A stretch of 64,000 nucleotides of DNA from Chlorokybus atmophyticus (Eukaryota > Streptophyta > Chlorokybophyceae > Chlorokybales > Chlorokybaceae), in the NCBI GenBank assembly GCA_009103225.1, contig RHPI01000260.1, positions 41,570 to 105,569 of the forward strand, read 5' to 3'. This document shows positions 47,301 to 57,524 of the stretch, piece after piece. A program made the position numbers and the translations under genes. Numbering within the stretch: position 1 is the stretch's first letter; each line of letters opens with the position of its first letter. The notes below the pieces were generated by a model. The model searched no databases. It was given only the letters and a program-made list of their open reading frames with translations, and had not been told where the DNA came from.

Positions 47301-50182
47301 CTGACCCTTTGCGAAGTACTTCGTCAGGTGGCATCGGGATGATGGTTGACAAGGAGAAAATGAATGGGTGTACATAAGTTGTGTACAAGTGAAATGTAGC
47401 CACCGCATCAGACACTGAGTAAGATGACATGATCTGCATTGCCGCCAAGTCAGTGGCCCACAACAAAGGCAAACATACGTCAGTCACATTCTCAAGACAT
47501 GCTACCTGTGGCTTTTCTTTTGCATACTGCATCATGTTCTCAGGATGCACCTCCATTGGGTCATATCCGAGCTTGGCTTTGGTCACAGCCTACAAGACGA
47601 TGGTACATAATGCTCCTATGCATAACAGCAGCGAGAGGAGAACTGTGCGCATGCATTGCACAAACTTTGATACCTTTAAGCCCTGGCTTCCTTGTGGCAA
47701 GTAACTGTCGCGCTGCACCCATGCGAGACAGTCCATGTGGCTTGCAAACTTGCTGCGGCACTCCCCAGTCTTGCCATCGCATTGGAAGCCAATTTCCTGG
47801 CGCGCACAACGTGTTCCAACTCATGGGTTGTGAAACCACATATTCTGATGAGATACACATGTTGACTGTAATACCTTCAGCATGCTCAGGCCGTACTCTG
47901 CAGCACGTTTCTCAATGAAAGGCCAGTCAAAATAGTCACCGTTGTATGTGACATATATGTTGGGCTTGACTGTCTTCATATGCTCAAACCACTGCCGTAT
48001 CAGCGCTTGCTGCACAAGCAGTACTTGCGTATCAACCACTACATGACATATCAATTTGGCATTCATGTAAAAACTCGTACATGTGACAATGCCATGGCGG
48101 CTGCTCACCTCGTTGGGAACATTGGTAACCTTAAACGGCCCCTCAAACTCCGGTTTAGGCGTGTACTCAAGGTCCTCAATATCGCCTCCAACCACCTAGC
48201 AGGTACCAACACAGTGTGTATAGTGTATTACATAACAGAGTTTTGCGCTTGTGTGCTTGTCAAGCCTTTTCCTCAGGATGGAACTCACCTCCCTGTTCAC
48301 AATCAGATACCCTTGCTTGTCAATCATGTACGAGATCATCATGATGGAGTCGTATGAGGCATCTGGAAACTTAAGTGGCAGCTTTGTCGTCTCAATATCA
48401 AAAGCGCAAATGCGCGGCTCCGCGCGTTGCAGCATGTCGTGCTGATGCTCCATAGTCACCGTGCCTTCCGCTGCGCTGACAGTATACCAATGGCCACACC
48501 GCACATCTGAGCAAGAGTGTGAGCATTAATGATCGGGATTGGGAGCTCCTTCAAAGCTCAAAGTGCTAGTACTCGCTGGGGCTCACCATTGTCGATTGCA
48601 AAGCGCATGTGGTAAGGCACATCATACTCTCGCAGCTCCAATATGTGCTCTGCATAGTCTTCAACACGAGCGGTCCCGTGCAAAGTTTCACCTCTGCACA
48701 AATAGTTTCTTGTTTGCTACGTTGCCACGTTGTAAGGCCATGCCGGGCAGCAAGTCATATTGACTTCGACATCAACACAACAATGACTAACATACAACAC
48801 ACTCCATGGACATACCTCGATGGGTTCAGCAATGTCTGCTCGTTTGTGGCGGCCTGTGCTGTTTTGATAGCGTTGCGATGCGCGAGCGGCACCAAGTCTC
48901 TCTTCACATCCATCAGCAGCTGTACGTTGATGAAGCTGACTTTCAGGAAGGCTCTCCGCAGCCCGGAGAGATGGTTTTTCTGCAGAGTCACCAACACACG
49001 ATTTGTATCAATCACCGCATTGTGTTCGCAAAGGCAACCATCTCAACAATTGCTCACAAGGTCAAGGTCTTCCTTCTGCACAATTTCCACGTCCAATATT
49101 CGCGTCTCATATCGGCGGCGCAAGTAAGACTCTACCTCCAGCTCTTTGCCAGGCTGCAGGAAGACAGCATGAGATCGTGAGCTACACGCGGTATGCGTAT
49201 GCACATGAACTTACCGTAGTGCCGACGTAAAAGTAGGGTGCAAACTTCATGTGCGCTTTAAACGTGGAGCCATCCTGTTTGATGTGCAAGCAGAGTGAGT
49301 GAGTGATTGCGTTCAGAACCCCAGCTGGGTATGCCAACCATACCTGACTCATGAAGTAGCAGTACACTGCACTCACGCCTTGTTGCAGGTCTTCATCCTC
49401 AATGGAGGCCTGTTGACAACATAGTGAGAGTGTTTAGTGCGTTCATATTGCATCATAGATGTAAATTGTGAGGAAAAATTCACGCATTGTGGTTATTCAT
49501 CATGATACCGTGCGCATGTTGACAAGCCAGCCCAGGCGCTCCCCGTCAGTGAAGATCTCGTAACCCATGCGAGCCTCTTGCTCATCACCCTCGATCTGCG
49601 GCCCATGGCAATAGTAAACAAGAAAGCATTTTTGTAGACTGCAAACAGGGAACTATCCATCAACCATGGAAGTTACTGCGTGTGCAGGCAACATGGCTGC
49701 ACCAACCCAATACGACCAGTAAAGCTGAGAGCTAACAACTGCTGAGCAGAAAGGCTTGCAGCACAAACCTAGTGCAGCGCATGTGCTGGTCGCCATATTG
49801 GCGCGATGCAATCACCACATGCACCACGTGTAACAAATGCAACTGACAAGCTGACCCTATTACGAAGGTTTTCCAGATCAATTCTGTGCCTGACGGAATA
49901 CAATCATAAAAACAGCTACCACATTGCAATTGAGTCGAGGAGTGTGTTCACCATGCAACGCACCTGCGCAGTGCGCGACCATCCAGTCCTTCGCACGTCT
50001 CCCGCAGTTGCTGTACCCACCCCTCCATTGCCTCCACGACCGACATTTCCTTGTTTACCCCCGCCATACTTTCCTCCTCGACCTCCACCCCCTCCTCCTC
50101 CTCCTCGTCCTCCTCGTCCTGCAAAAGCCTGCCTGTAGCGGCTGCCTCCGCCTCCTCCACCCCGCCGCGTCCCACTTCCCAT
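38329..50182 (-). CDS. POLE: DNA polymerase epsilon catalytic subunit
   Basis: Many short exons cover the whole family-B enzyme. After a Gly/Arg-rich N terminus (50182-49964) come [12 protein letters not shown] (about 49530) and the N-terminal domain. The exonuclease has Exo [16 protein letters not shown] (48390), Exo [12 protein letters not shown] (47930) and Exo [13 protein letters not shown] (47415). The polymerase has motif [12 protein letters not shown] (46540), motif [14 protein letters not shown] (45620) and motif C ELDTDGIW (45425), each with its catalytic acids. [21 protein letters not shown] and [21 protein letters not shown] are diagnostic of POLE. The inactive C-terminal half follows, ending in Cys modules CSYCNDC...CAVPAC and CRKC...YCRCAG (38880-38400). 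It synthesises the leading strand with proofreading. One late intron uses a GCAAGT donor (about 38653). The start is the second of two in-frame ATGs (50317, 50182); the second small exon near 49880 is not resolved. Confidence 0.96.
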
Positions 50183-50652
50183 CTCCACGACCGGGAACCA
50201 CGACTCCCTTCCTATCTGCAGACGCCCTGCGGCCGCGTCGGCGACGTCGGCGACGTCGGCGACATCCCGCCGGCGGAGACGAATGAGACGAAAAATGGCG
50301 GGAAAAAGTGCTCGCAACAGCTTTTGTATTCAAAGTGGCCGATATGGGTCGAGCGAGCCGAATCAGCTGAAACGCGCTGATGTGGATCTAGAACCGGATC
50401 CAGGTCGCACATGGGTAATCTTCGTTTAGATACGGCGATGAGGCGTAACCGAACACGCTGACCACCGCTAGTCACGTGAGAACAGCGGAGTTTTGCTATG
50501 AAGCGCAGTTCAAGCTAGGCCAATAGCACACAAAAAAAGCACGTTGACAAAGCGCAGTACATAATAGTCTTGCGTGCATAGTAGGTAGGCAGGCTTTTTC
50601 TTTCTTTCCACCAGGCTTTCATCTCACCTGCCCCCCGTCTCCCCCTGCTTCC
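50183..50652. promoter_or_regulatory. Shared 5' region of POLE and the SP/TP-rich gene
   Basis: The start codons of the two divergent genes are about 470 bases apart. The stretch next to POLE is rich in CGGCGACGT repeats (about 50228-50265: GGCGACGTC three times). E2F-like sites (GGCGGGAA type) are seen as GGCGGGAAAAAG at about 50297, which fits a replication gene, but assignment is inference. Confidence 0.45.
50297..50306 (+). promoter_or_regulatory. Possible E2F-type site upstream of POLE
   Basis: GGCGGGAAAA agrees with the TTTSGCGSGAAA-type E2F consensus except at its 5' edge. It lies about 115 bases before the POLE start codon. E2F control of replication genes is established in plants and algae; whether this site works is inference. 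Confidence 0.4.
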
Positions 50653-51297
50653 ATGGAGCGGTTGGCTGTAGCTGCTGAGGCCATGAAGCCTCCCCGCCCA
50701 GGCCAGGCCGGTGGCGCCTCCTCCTTGCAGCCCAAGATGCCGGAACACATGAACGGCGTGCCCGCCGCCCGCAAGCGCTCCAGGTAAAACCCAGTCTCTG
50801 GTCAACCACAACATGTGTGGAGGGCCTGTGTCGCTGATTCTGCTCTCGCACTTGCTGCTGGCATGGAACACAGCATAGGGGTACAGTGCAGTTGTTGGTT
50901 CTTAGGTTAAAGTCAGTCACTGAGAGTTAGTCACTGGTAGTGTCGCCTGTATTATGCTTGCTGACATATGTGAATTTGCAAATTTCGTGTACGTGTCAGT
51001 GTGTGAATGTATGCGCATATGTAAAACAGAGGTTGACTGTTATTCTTAATGTGTGCTTGCAGGCCTGGGGCGCTGCAGGTGAACTCTCTGCAGAGGAATG
51101 AGGACTTGGACCCTCGCTCTCCTTCATCGCGAACACCGGTAGTCACGATGATCCAAAGTCCTCTCACCGTCACGCAGCGCAGCCCGACCACTTCCCGCCA
51201 GCGCTTTGCCCAACTTGGAACGGATGACATGGACGCCATTGACCTCGATCGCAGCCCGCTCTCCCAGCAGCTGTCGCCCCTCATCGCCGTGAAGTGA
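50653..51297 (+). CDS. Small SP/TP-rich disordered protein, unidentified
   Basis: Two exons, 50653-50783 and 51063-51297, join in phase to 121 codons. The protein is Pro-, Ser-, Arg- and Gln-rich with no folded domain. It has six Ser/Thr-Pro sites (RSPSS, RTPVV, QSPLT, RSPTT, RSPLS, LSPLI), several with basic residues nearby, as in targets of cyclin-dependent or MAP kinases. It ends SPLIAVK. The splice junction is CAG/GTAAAA and TTGCAG/G. I do not recognise the family. The gene is divergent from POLE, so cell-cycle co-expression is possible but unproven. Evidence for a real gene is the in-phase splice and the low-complexity but non-repetitive coding character. Confidence 0.55.
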
Positions 51298-51696
51298 TAT
51301 CACGAGAACAAGTAAACAAGTAAAAGAGTGACTGAGTCGCTAGCAGCTTGTGCAAAGGCTCATTGCCAAGACTGTACTGTTAGAACCAACAATTGATAGG
51401 CGATTGTACAAACTGATTCAGCCACGGATTGCAGTGGCTTCTTCTCGCTTTCAGGTCGAATAAGTGCTGGTAGCACATGCGTAGGTTGTCAATACCTGAT
51501 TGCAGAACAGTTGCTAGATTGAGTTAGTGGGTTGATAGGTTTAGAACTTGTGCCCAGCACATTCATTTTCAAGTACAACGTGATCTCACGTGCATCCATG
51601 TTGCATGCGTCCAACAACCGAAACCTATGCAGCGTGCAAGGACACAAACAGTAGATCTATTTATGTAACTATATACACGGCCAGCCCAGCAAACTG
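51298..51696. other. Convergent spacer
   Basis: 3' flanks of the SP/TP-rich gene and of CutA1. No gene seen. Confidence 0.5.
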
Positions 51697-53219
51697 TCAC
51701 GTGTGTGAGGCTTGCGTGTTGTCCTTGATCCACTGCAAGTACTTCTCGCTGCCGCCTATCACAGGTAGTGCAATCACCTCACACGTCCTGCGCGCAAACA
51801 CACATCAAGTGCCAAGAGCGAGTCAGCAGCTGCTGGCCACACTGCGCACGCCACTGGTGAAGATTAGAAATATATGTTACGCACTCGTAGGGATGATGCT
51901 CGATGATGTGCTGTGTCAGGCGTGGCACCAACGTGCTTTGCGTCTTCATCATGAGCATCAACTCTGCTGAGGAGTCGACCTGATGCACAACAAGAACCCA
52001 TGAGACAATGAAGGCAGTACTGGCTGTTCAACGTGACACACTACTGCATGCTGCTAAGCTGTTTCCTCCCAAACTGATGCACTGCTTCATGCAACACACA
52101 CGCGATGACTTCAGCCAACCTAGATAAGCAATGCAGGAACTCACGCGCAAAAGCTCCTGCGTGCGCTTAACGGACAAACCTTACTCCGCCCTTCTTAAGG
52201 CACAAAGCTGGCTTACCTTGCCCTCCCACCAATAGATGGACTCCACTCCTGAAGACACATCATCCAAATCCTTTATACTGCACTCTCTGCGTAACTTGAT
52301 GATGCAAGACACAGCAGGAAGCGACAAAGAATCCCAACAAGGTCCGGATATTGGTCATCATTACCTGGTATAATGTTCGTGCAGGCCGCGAGCTTGGATT
52401 CAACCACGCTTCTGCCAAGGGTTCTGGCTGTTCCAACCAGACCAAAGCCATGAGGGCTTCGGGAAAGCATGCACAGCTTTGCTTGTTCGTCTGGCAAACT
52501 CTTAAGCTTTGTACTGGTGCGCGGCACAACACAACGCAGAAAGCTTACACCAAGGCATACCTGCTGCCAAGTCCGGAACGGTCACGTACACTGCTGCAGC
52601 TTCACTAGTGCTTGCCATTGTCTGCATTGCATGCACAGGACTGTAAACAGCACCACCATCTTACATTTCCTGTCACACACTTGCCACGCAACGGACTACA
52701 ACACTTCACTTATGAATGAACAACTGGTTGTAGCTGTTTCTCCCTTCACCGCTACAGCGGTGATCGGGGATGTGCCGCTCACCTTGCTCGTGAAGCCAGC
52801 ATGCATCAAGCTTAGCAAGAGGGCGACACCAGCAGCAAGCGCACAAGCCAGCAGGCCGGCGGCAGCAGCTGAGTTGGTGGCTATGCATGGACCTTACTCT
52901 CACTCAGCCAACTGAGTGCTTGATAAAGTCCTACTCACAAGCACGATTTATGCACGCTCAGACCACTACGTACACAACCCTGCTCAAGCCCTGCTTTAAA
53001 GCTTTTCTCTCTCACTTCCGCTCAGCTGCTTTGCCAACCACCACCACTCCATCTCTTACCGCCATGCTCAACCGTCTGAGTCCGGGTGGAGGAGGCGACA
53101 CCCGTGCTCTCACGGCGAGACTCCGAGCAACTGTCAACCCCCTCGCTGTGAGCTGCGGGCGCCTGCACAAGCACGCGCCGCCGCCGGCCACCGCCGCCCC
53201 CAGCATTTGATCCTGCCAT
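51697..53219 (-). CDS. CUTA: CutA1 divalent-cation tolerance protein with N-terminal extension
   Basis: Seven exons, 53219-53060, 52880-52783, 52621-52561, 52427-52365, 52248-52217, 51979-51885 and 51787-51697, join in phase to 199 codons. The CutA1 fold covers the last 110 residues: VYVTVPD, SVVESKLAACTNIIPG, VESIYWWEGK, LMLMMKTQSTLVPRLT, HHPYETCEVIALPV and YLQWI. The family forms stable trimers and binds copper; its cellular role is unsettled. The N-terminal 90 residues are Arg/Ser-rich and then carry a hydrophobic stretch (GLLACALAAGVALLLSLM), so plastid or mitochondrial import or membrane anchoring is likely, as for plant CutA. The ATG at 53219 was chosen over 53206 because only it joins the second exon in phase. 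Confidence 0.94.
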
Positions 53220-53345
53220 GCCGTTGTCCCTATGCCACAGCTGAGCTAGCAGTGCTCTGCAGCGTCAGCGGCGGCGGTGGAGGCGGCGGTGGAGGTGTGG
53301 ACGGAGGAGCGTGGGGACAGCGGGGCGGTGGAGTGTTGCGCCTCC
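53220..53345. promoter_or_regulatory. 126-base bidirectional promoter region (CutA1 / SET gene)
   Basis: Only 126 bases separate the divergent start codons of CutA1 and the SET-domain gene. The right half is GGCGGCGGTGGA-rich. Both promoters and leaders must overlap here or extend into the other gene. Confidence 0.6.
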
Positions 53346-56300
53346 ATGGACTCTTCAGCGCAGGCTCTCCTAGTATGGCTGAAGGTCAGTCGCGTGGTCG
53401 GTACAGTCGTTGTTCAGGTTGTCGTCCGCCTTGCCATGCCTGCGCTGCATGGCCATTGTTCTGCTGCTATGTTGCTCCTGTTCTGCTTGATTGTCGATCG
53501 AATCACAGCGTTGTCACATAGGTATACCTAGCTATACCTGCTGTGACACAACGCAACAAACCGCAATGGTGTGTTGAAACGACAAGTTGCACCGCCTTTT
53601 ACAGGAGCAAGGAGCGGAGGTCAAGGGGTGCAGCATCAAGCGTACCAAAGCAGGGTGGGGCGTTTTTGCTGACGAAGACTGGAGCAAAGGTGCTTCACGT
53701 TACCATTTTGACAGTTGCCAGCGCACACAGCGTCACACAGTAGTATGCTGTTTCATGCATGCCTGCTTGCTTGTGGACACTCAATTGGTGACAGCCCGCT
53801 CTCTGTGTGACGCTGTGTGCAACATGTCGCTCCCGTTCACTGTAGCTTTTGGTTGGTTTAAGCTGCTAGTCGTCATGTTAAGCTGTAACTTGTATGGAGC
53901 ATGCAAGTGCCTAACACCGCGCTTATAACTTGCAGGGGCCCTGATGACACTGCCGCTGTCAATGGCGCTCGTTCCTGAGACAGTGCTGGCGCAGGAAGAT
54001 ATTGGGGCACTGCTGGCGCACCTACTGCGCGATGGACTTGTGGACGGGCCCCTGCTCGTCATGCTGTTCCTCGCTGTTGAAAGGGCCAAAGGGGCCGAGT
54101 CGCGCTGGGCACCGTATCCGAACAATGCAACAGCAATTGCTTGCCTGCTCTATGTTTCAACTCCAGCCGTGCAATGTAGTATGTACTTCGCACATGCAGA
54201 TGAGCATAATGCTCCCTTGACTCGGTACTTGCAGTTACATGTCCATGCTGCCGACCGGCTTTTCAACACCTTTGTTTTACGTGGAAGACACCTTGCAGCA
54301 GCTTGCGGGGACAACATTGCACTCAGCCACCTCAATCAAGGTACACGGAAATGATGCACTGCAGATCTAGTGCGAATGGAAGGCACTCAAACTTGGTTGG
54401 ATGCAGCTGCAACAGCTGCAACGTGTCCACAAGGAGAGTTTTGAAAAGATTTACGCGCGACTTCTACTGGAAGTCGGCATTGAGCAAGCGTGCGTGTGCT
54501 TCGGTCACCTCAAATGTTGACCATCGCGAGCTGTATAATGCTTGCTACCGCTTAACTAGCAGCTAATGCGAACGCAGCTGTGCCGGTACTGACACGATGT
54601 GCATTGCAGGCCTGTGTCCTTTGACGACTTCCTCTGGTGAGTCTCTCATTGGCGTTGTATTGTTGTTCACCCTTTCAACTATGCTTCAGCGCAAACAGCA
54701 GCCTATGTGGGCAGGGCCTACTCAGTATACTGGTCGCGTGTTCTCCAGTTTCCAGATGTGCTAGGTACGGAGGATGGCGATGAAGACAAGATGGAGAAGG
54801 ACACCAGTTTTATGGAGGGCATTATCGTCGGCATTGATATCTGCAACCATGGTATCCTGCTGCTTGCGGCATTTTTCATCACACGTGTAGGCAGGCATTC
54901 TGAGTTGTATCCTTTTAGATCCGCAAGCATTTGCACGCTTTGAAGTTGAAGGTGCAGAAGCCCCCATTTCTCAGCAGCCGTTCTCGGTCAGCCTTGTGCC
55001 GGGTAATTGGCTGCAACGTGTGCATTGTGTTGGCGTTGCTAGTGCTGCGTGTTTCACATGTGATGTGCAGCTAAGGCTGGCGCCCTTGAGGCTGGTAAGG
55101 AGGTGTGCATCAGCTATGGCCACAAGAGCAATGAGGTAATGACTTTGACTTGCATGGATGCGTTATGCTTCCAGGCGACATGGTGATCCCTATGCTGTTA
55201 TCAGGAGCTGCTGTTCTTGTACGGTTTTGTTCTGGAGAACAACACTGCGGACAGCCTTATGGTAAGCGTATGCTCATTGTCTGAAGGGAGGTATTGCCTG
55301 CGCATACACATTGAGCGTTGGTCACTTACCAATGTGTCTATGGTTGCCTCTGCCAACATGATGCCTGATTGCAACTGGCTGCAAGCAGATCCATTGCCTC
55401 GATCATTTGCAAGCAGACACCAATGGCCAGCTGCGCGCAGGCCTGTTGACATATCTGGTACGCGGTATGCTAATAACTTGCAAAGGTGTCCGAGGTTGAT
55501 AAAGGCTTGGTTTGCAACACATTCATGTTGAAGTTTGCGCGTATTTGTCCTTTCTTGCTGTGTTGTTCACGCAGCTGTCTGTGTGGTAGGGCCTTTCTCC
55601 ACAATGGCTTCTCCCTTCGATGCCAATGTCGACCAACAGTGACAATGATGCTACTGCTGACAAGCAACATGCCCTGCCGCTCAACTGCTTAGCTGCATTG
55701 AGAGTGCTTGCAATGCCTGTTGATGAGCTCGAAGGCCTGACGAAAGTCATCCAGCACGTGCAGGAGTTCAAGGTATGTGTGGTTTGTTACATGTATACAC
55801 GCTTGCAAGATTATTTCTGGCTGTTCTTTTGCTTGATGCATATATTGTTGGCAAGCAATCAACTCCTACACCATATTTTGTGTAGGCCATTGTACACTGT
55901 CGTGTTGTGATTTATGTGACCTGTCATACAGGTGCAGATAGAGAACCAACAAGAGTCTGTTCCGGAAGACTCTGACCCTGACTCTGAGTCCAACGTGCCC
56001 AAGTCAAGTCGCCCCTCCACGCTGCCACCTGAGCTGATGCATGAGGTCACTGAAAAGGCAGCTGTGATACAGAATGGCTACCCTGAACTCAACCGCAAAG
56101 CTTATGATATCCTGGTCGGACTCCTTCAAGACAAGTGAGTTGACGGAGTATGCACACATTCCCGCTGCCAACTCCATGGCAGTCTCTTTGTCGTCTGCTT
56201 TGGTAGCCATCAACACTGTTGAAGTGCATGGATTGTCTTTCTGTTGCACTAGGTTGACAGCGATGGAAACTGGCACCGGAACATATGAAGAGGACATGGA

Positions 56301-56666
56301 GCGCATGACTAAGCTGAGGTATGCATTGCACCGTGACGTGCAAGTGAGATGGAAATGGTTTGCAAGCAGTTTTGTTGTGTTATACATGTTGAATGCGTGA
56401 TACAGCAACAAACCTGCATTGGATGGGCATGACTGTTTGCTGAGAGTATATCGCCTTGTATTGTGCACAGGAACCCTATACCAGAGCCTGGCCCATCAGA
56501 CAAGGGCAAAGCAGTTGCCGGGTCGGGTGACACGCAAGATACATACAACTGTGTCGTCTACAGAGCGTCGCAGAAGAAAATAACAAAGACATATCTTGAG
56601 CTGGTCGGACGCTTGGCTGAAGAGGCGACGGCGCAAGTTTCTGGTACGCAAGACAGCAGCGCTTGA
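53346..56666 (+). CDS. SET-domain protein methyltransferase (Rubisco LSMT/SETD3 type)
   Basis: Exons include 53346-53384, 53605-53689, 53936-54113, 54235-54340 and later ones to 56666. The chain reads MDSSAQALLVWLK, EQGAEVKGCSI, KAGWGVFADEDW (SET N-part), LPLSMALVPETV, then WAPYMSMLPTGFSTPLFY across a splice, RPVSFDDFLW, the SET core GIDICNH and YGHKSNEELLFLYGFVLENN. This N-SET / inserted helices / C-SET layout with a helical substrate-binding C terminus is that of Rubisco LSMT, SETD3 and SETD6 enzymes, which use S-adenosylmethionine to methylate lysine or histidine in non-histone proteins. The C-terminal part (55925-56660) is acidic and Ser-rich, then helical. The substrate cannot be told from sequence. 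Some middle exon borders are approximate. The gene shares its short upstream region with CutA1. Confidence 0.86.
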
Positions 56667-57524
56667 TGCACATTAATTCAAGATGTGTCTCCTGGCGTGC
56701 TCGAACCGTGTGAGATATTTGTTGTGGATTGGTATGCAGCTATTGTACTGTGATTGTAGTCAATGTGAAACGCCACATCTGTGTACCAGTCAGACTGTGC
56801 AAGGGGCATACTGATCCACTGCTTGGATTGCAAGCTGTGCTGGAGTTTTGGATGATTACGACGTCTGTCATTAATGTGTTGATGACAAACTATGAATCAG
56901 GGTCCATTTTATAGCACTTGGAGATTCTCAACATAAGCAACCAACCTTAGTTTAAATGTGGACCTATTCTGGTCTATACTACACTCAAGGGCACACAATG
57001 TGCCCATTCACTAGCTTGTCCTATTTACATATCTTCTTTAATCAAAACTCGCGCATCTTTTCTCTTCAATCCACCACGCATGTTGACACAGCTACTAGGA
57101 CTGCGTTCTGGTCAACTACACTCCGTCCAGACACTACGCATGAAGCCCTGGCATCGCAGTCATCGCCTTTAAAGTGTGGCGTGGTGTGGTGAGGGGGAGG
57201 ATGGAGCACCAACATAACGGACTGGGTACTTGTGCACCTTCAGTTCCACACAACATGTAGGCTACTTTGAAGGGAGCAGAGGAAGAGAGGCTAGCAAGCA
57301 GGGGAAGGGCGCGCGGGGCGTGTTCTCAGCACACTGCTGACTCAGTGTGCCAATTGTTCGGTTCTTCTTGACCTCTAACAGCGTTGCTCTGCAAATGGGC
57401 ACACTTGGGTTAGCAAAGTGGGAACACAGGCAGCAAGCAGGGGAGGGTGGGCATGCAGGGTTCACTATGTTCATGTCATGGTACAGAGCAGCATGCAGCT
57501 TGCTTACCGATTGTACTTGCTGTT
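56667..57524. other. Convergent spacer
   Basis: 3' flanks of the SET gene and of the receptor-like kinase. Short frames only. No gene seen. Confidence 0.5.

Noticed and set aside
49924..50286. Pro/Ser-rich plus-strand frames
   Set aside because: Antisense to the Gly-rich N terminus of POLE.
53060..53206. CutA1 start at 53206
   Set aside because: That frame does not join the second exon in phase, while the ATG at 53219 does.
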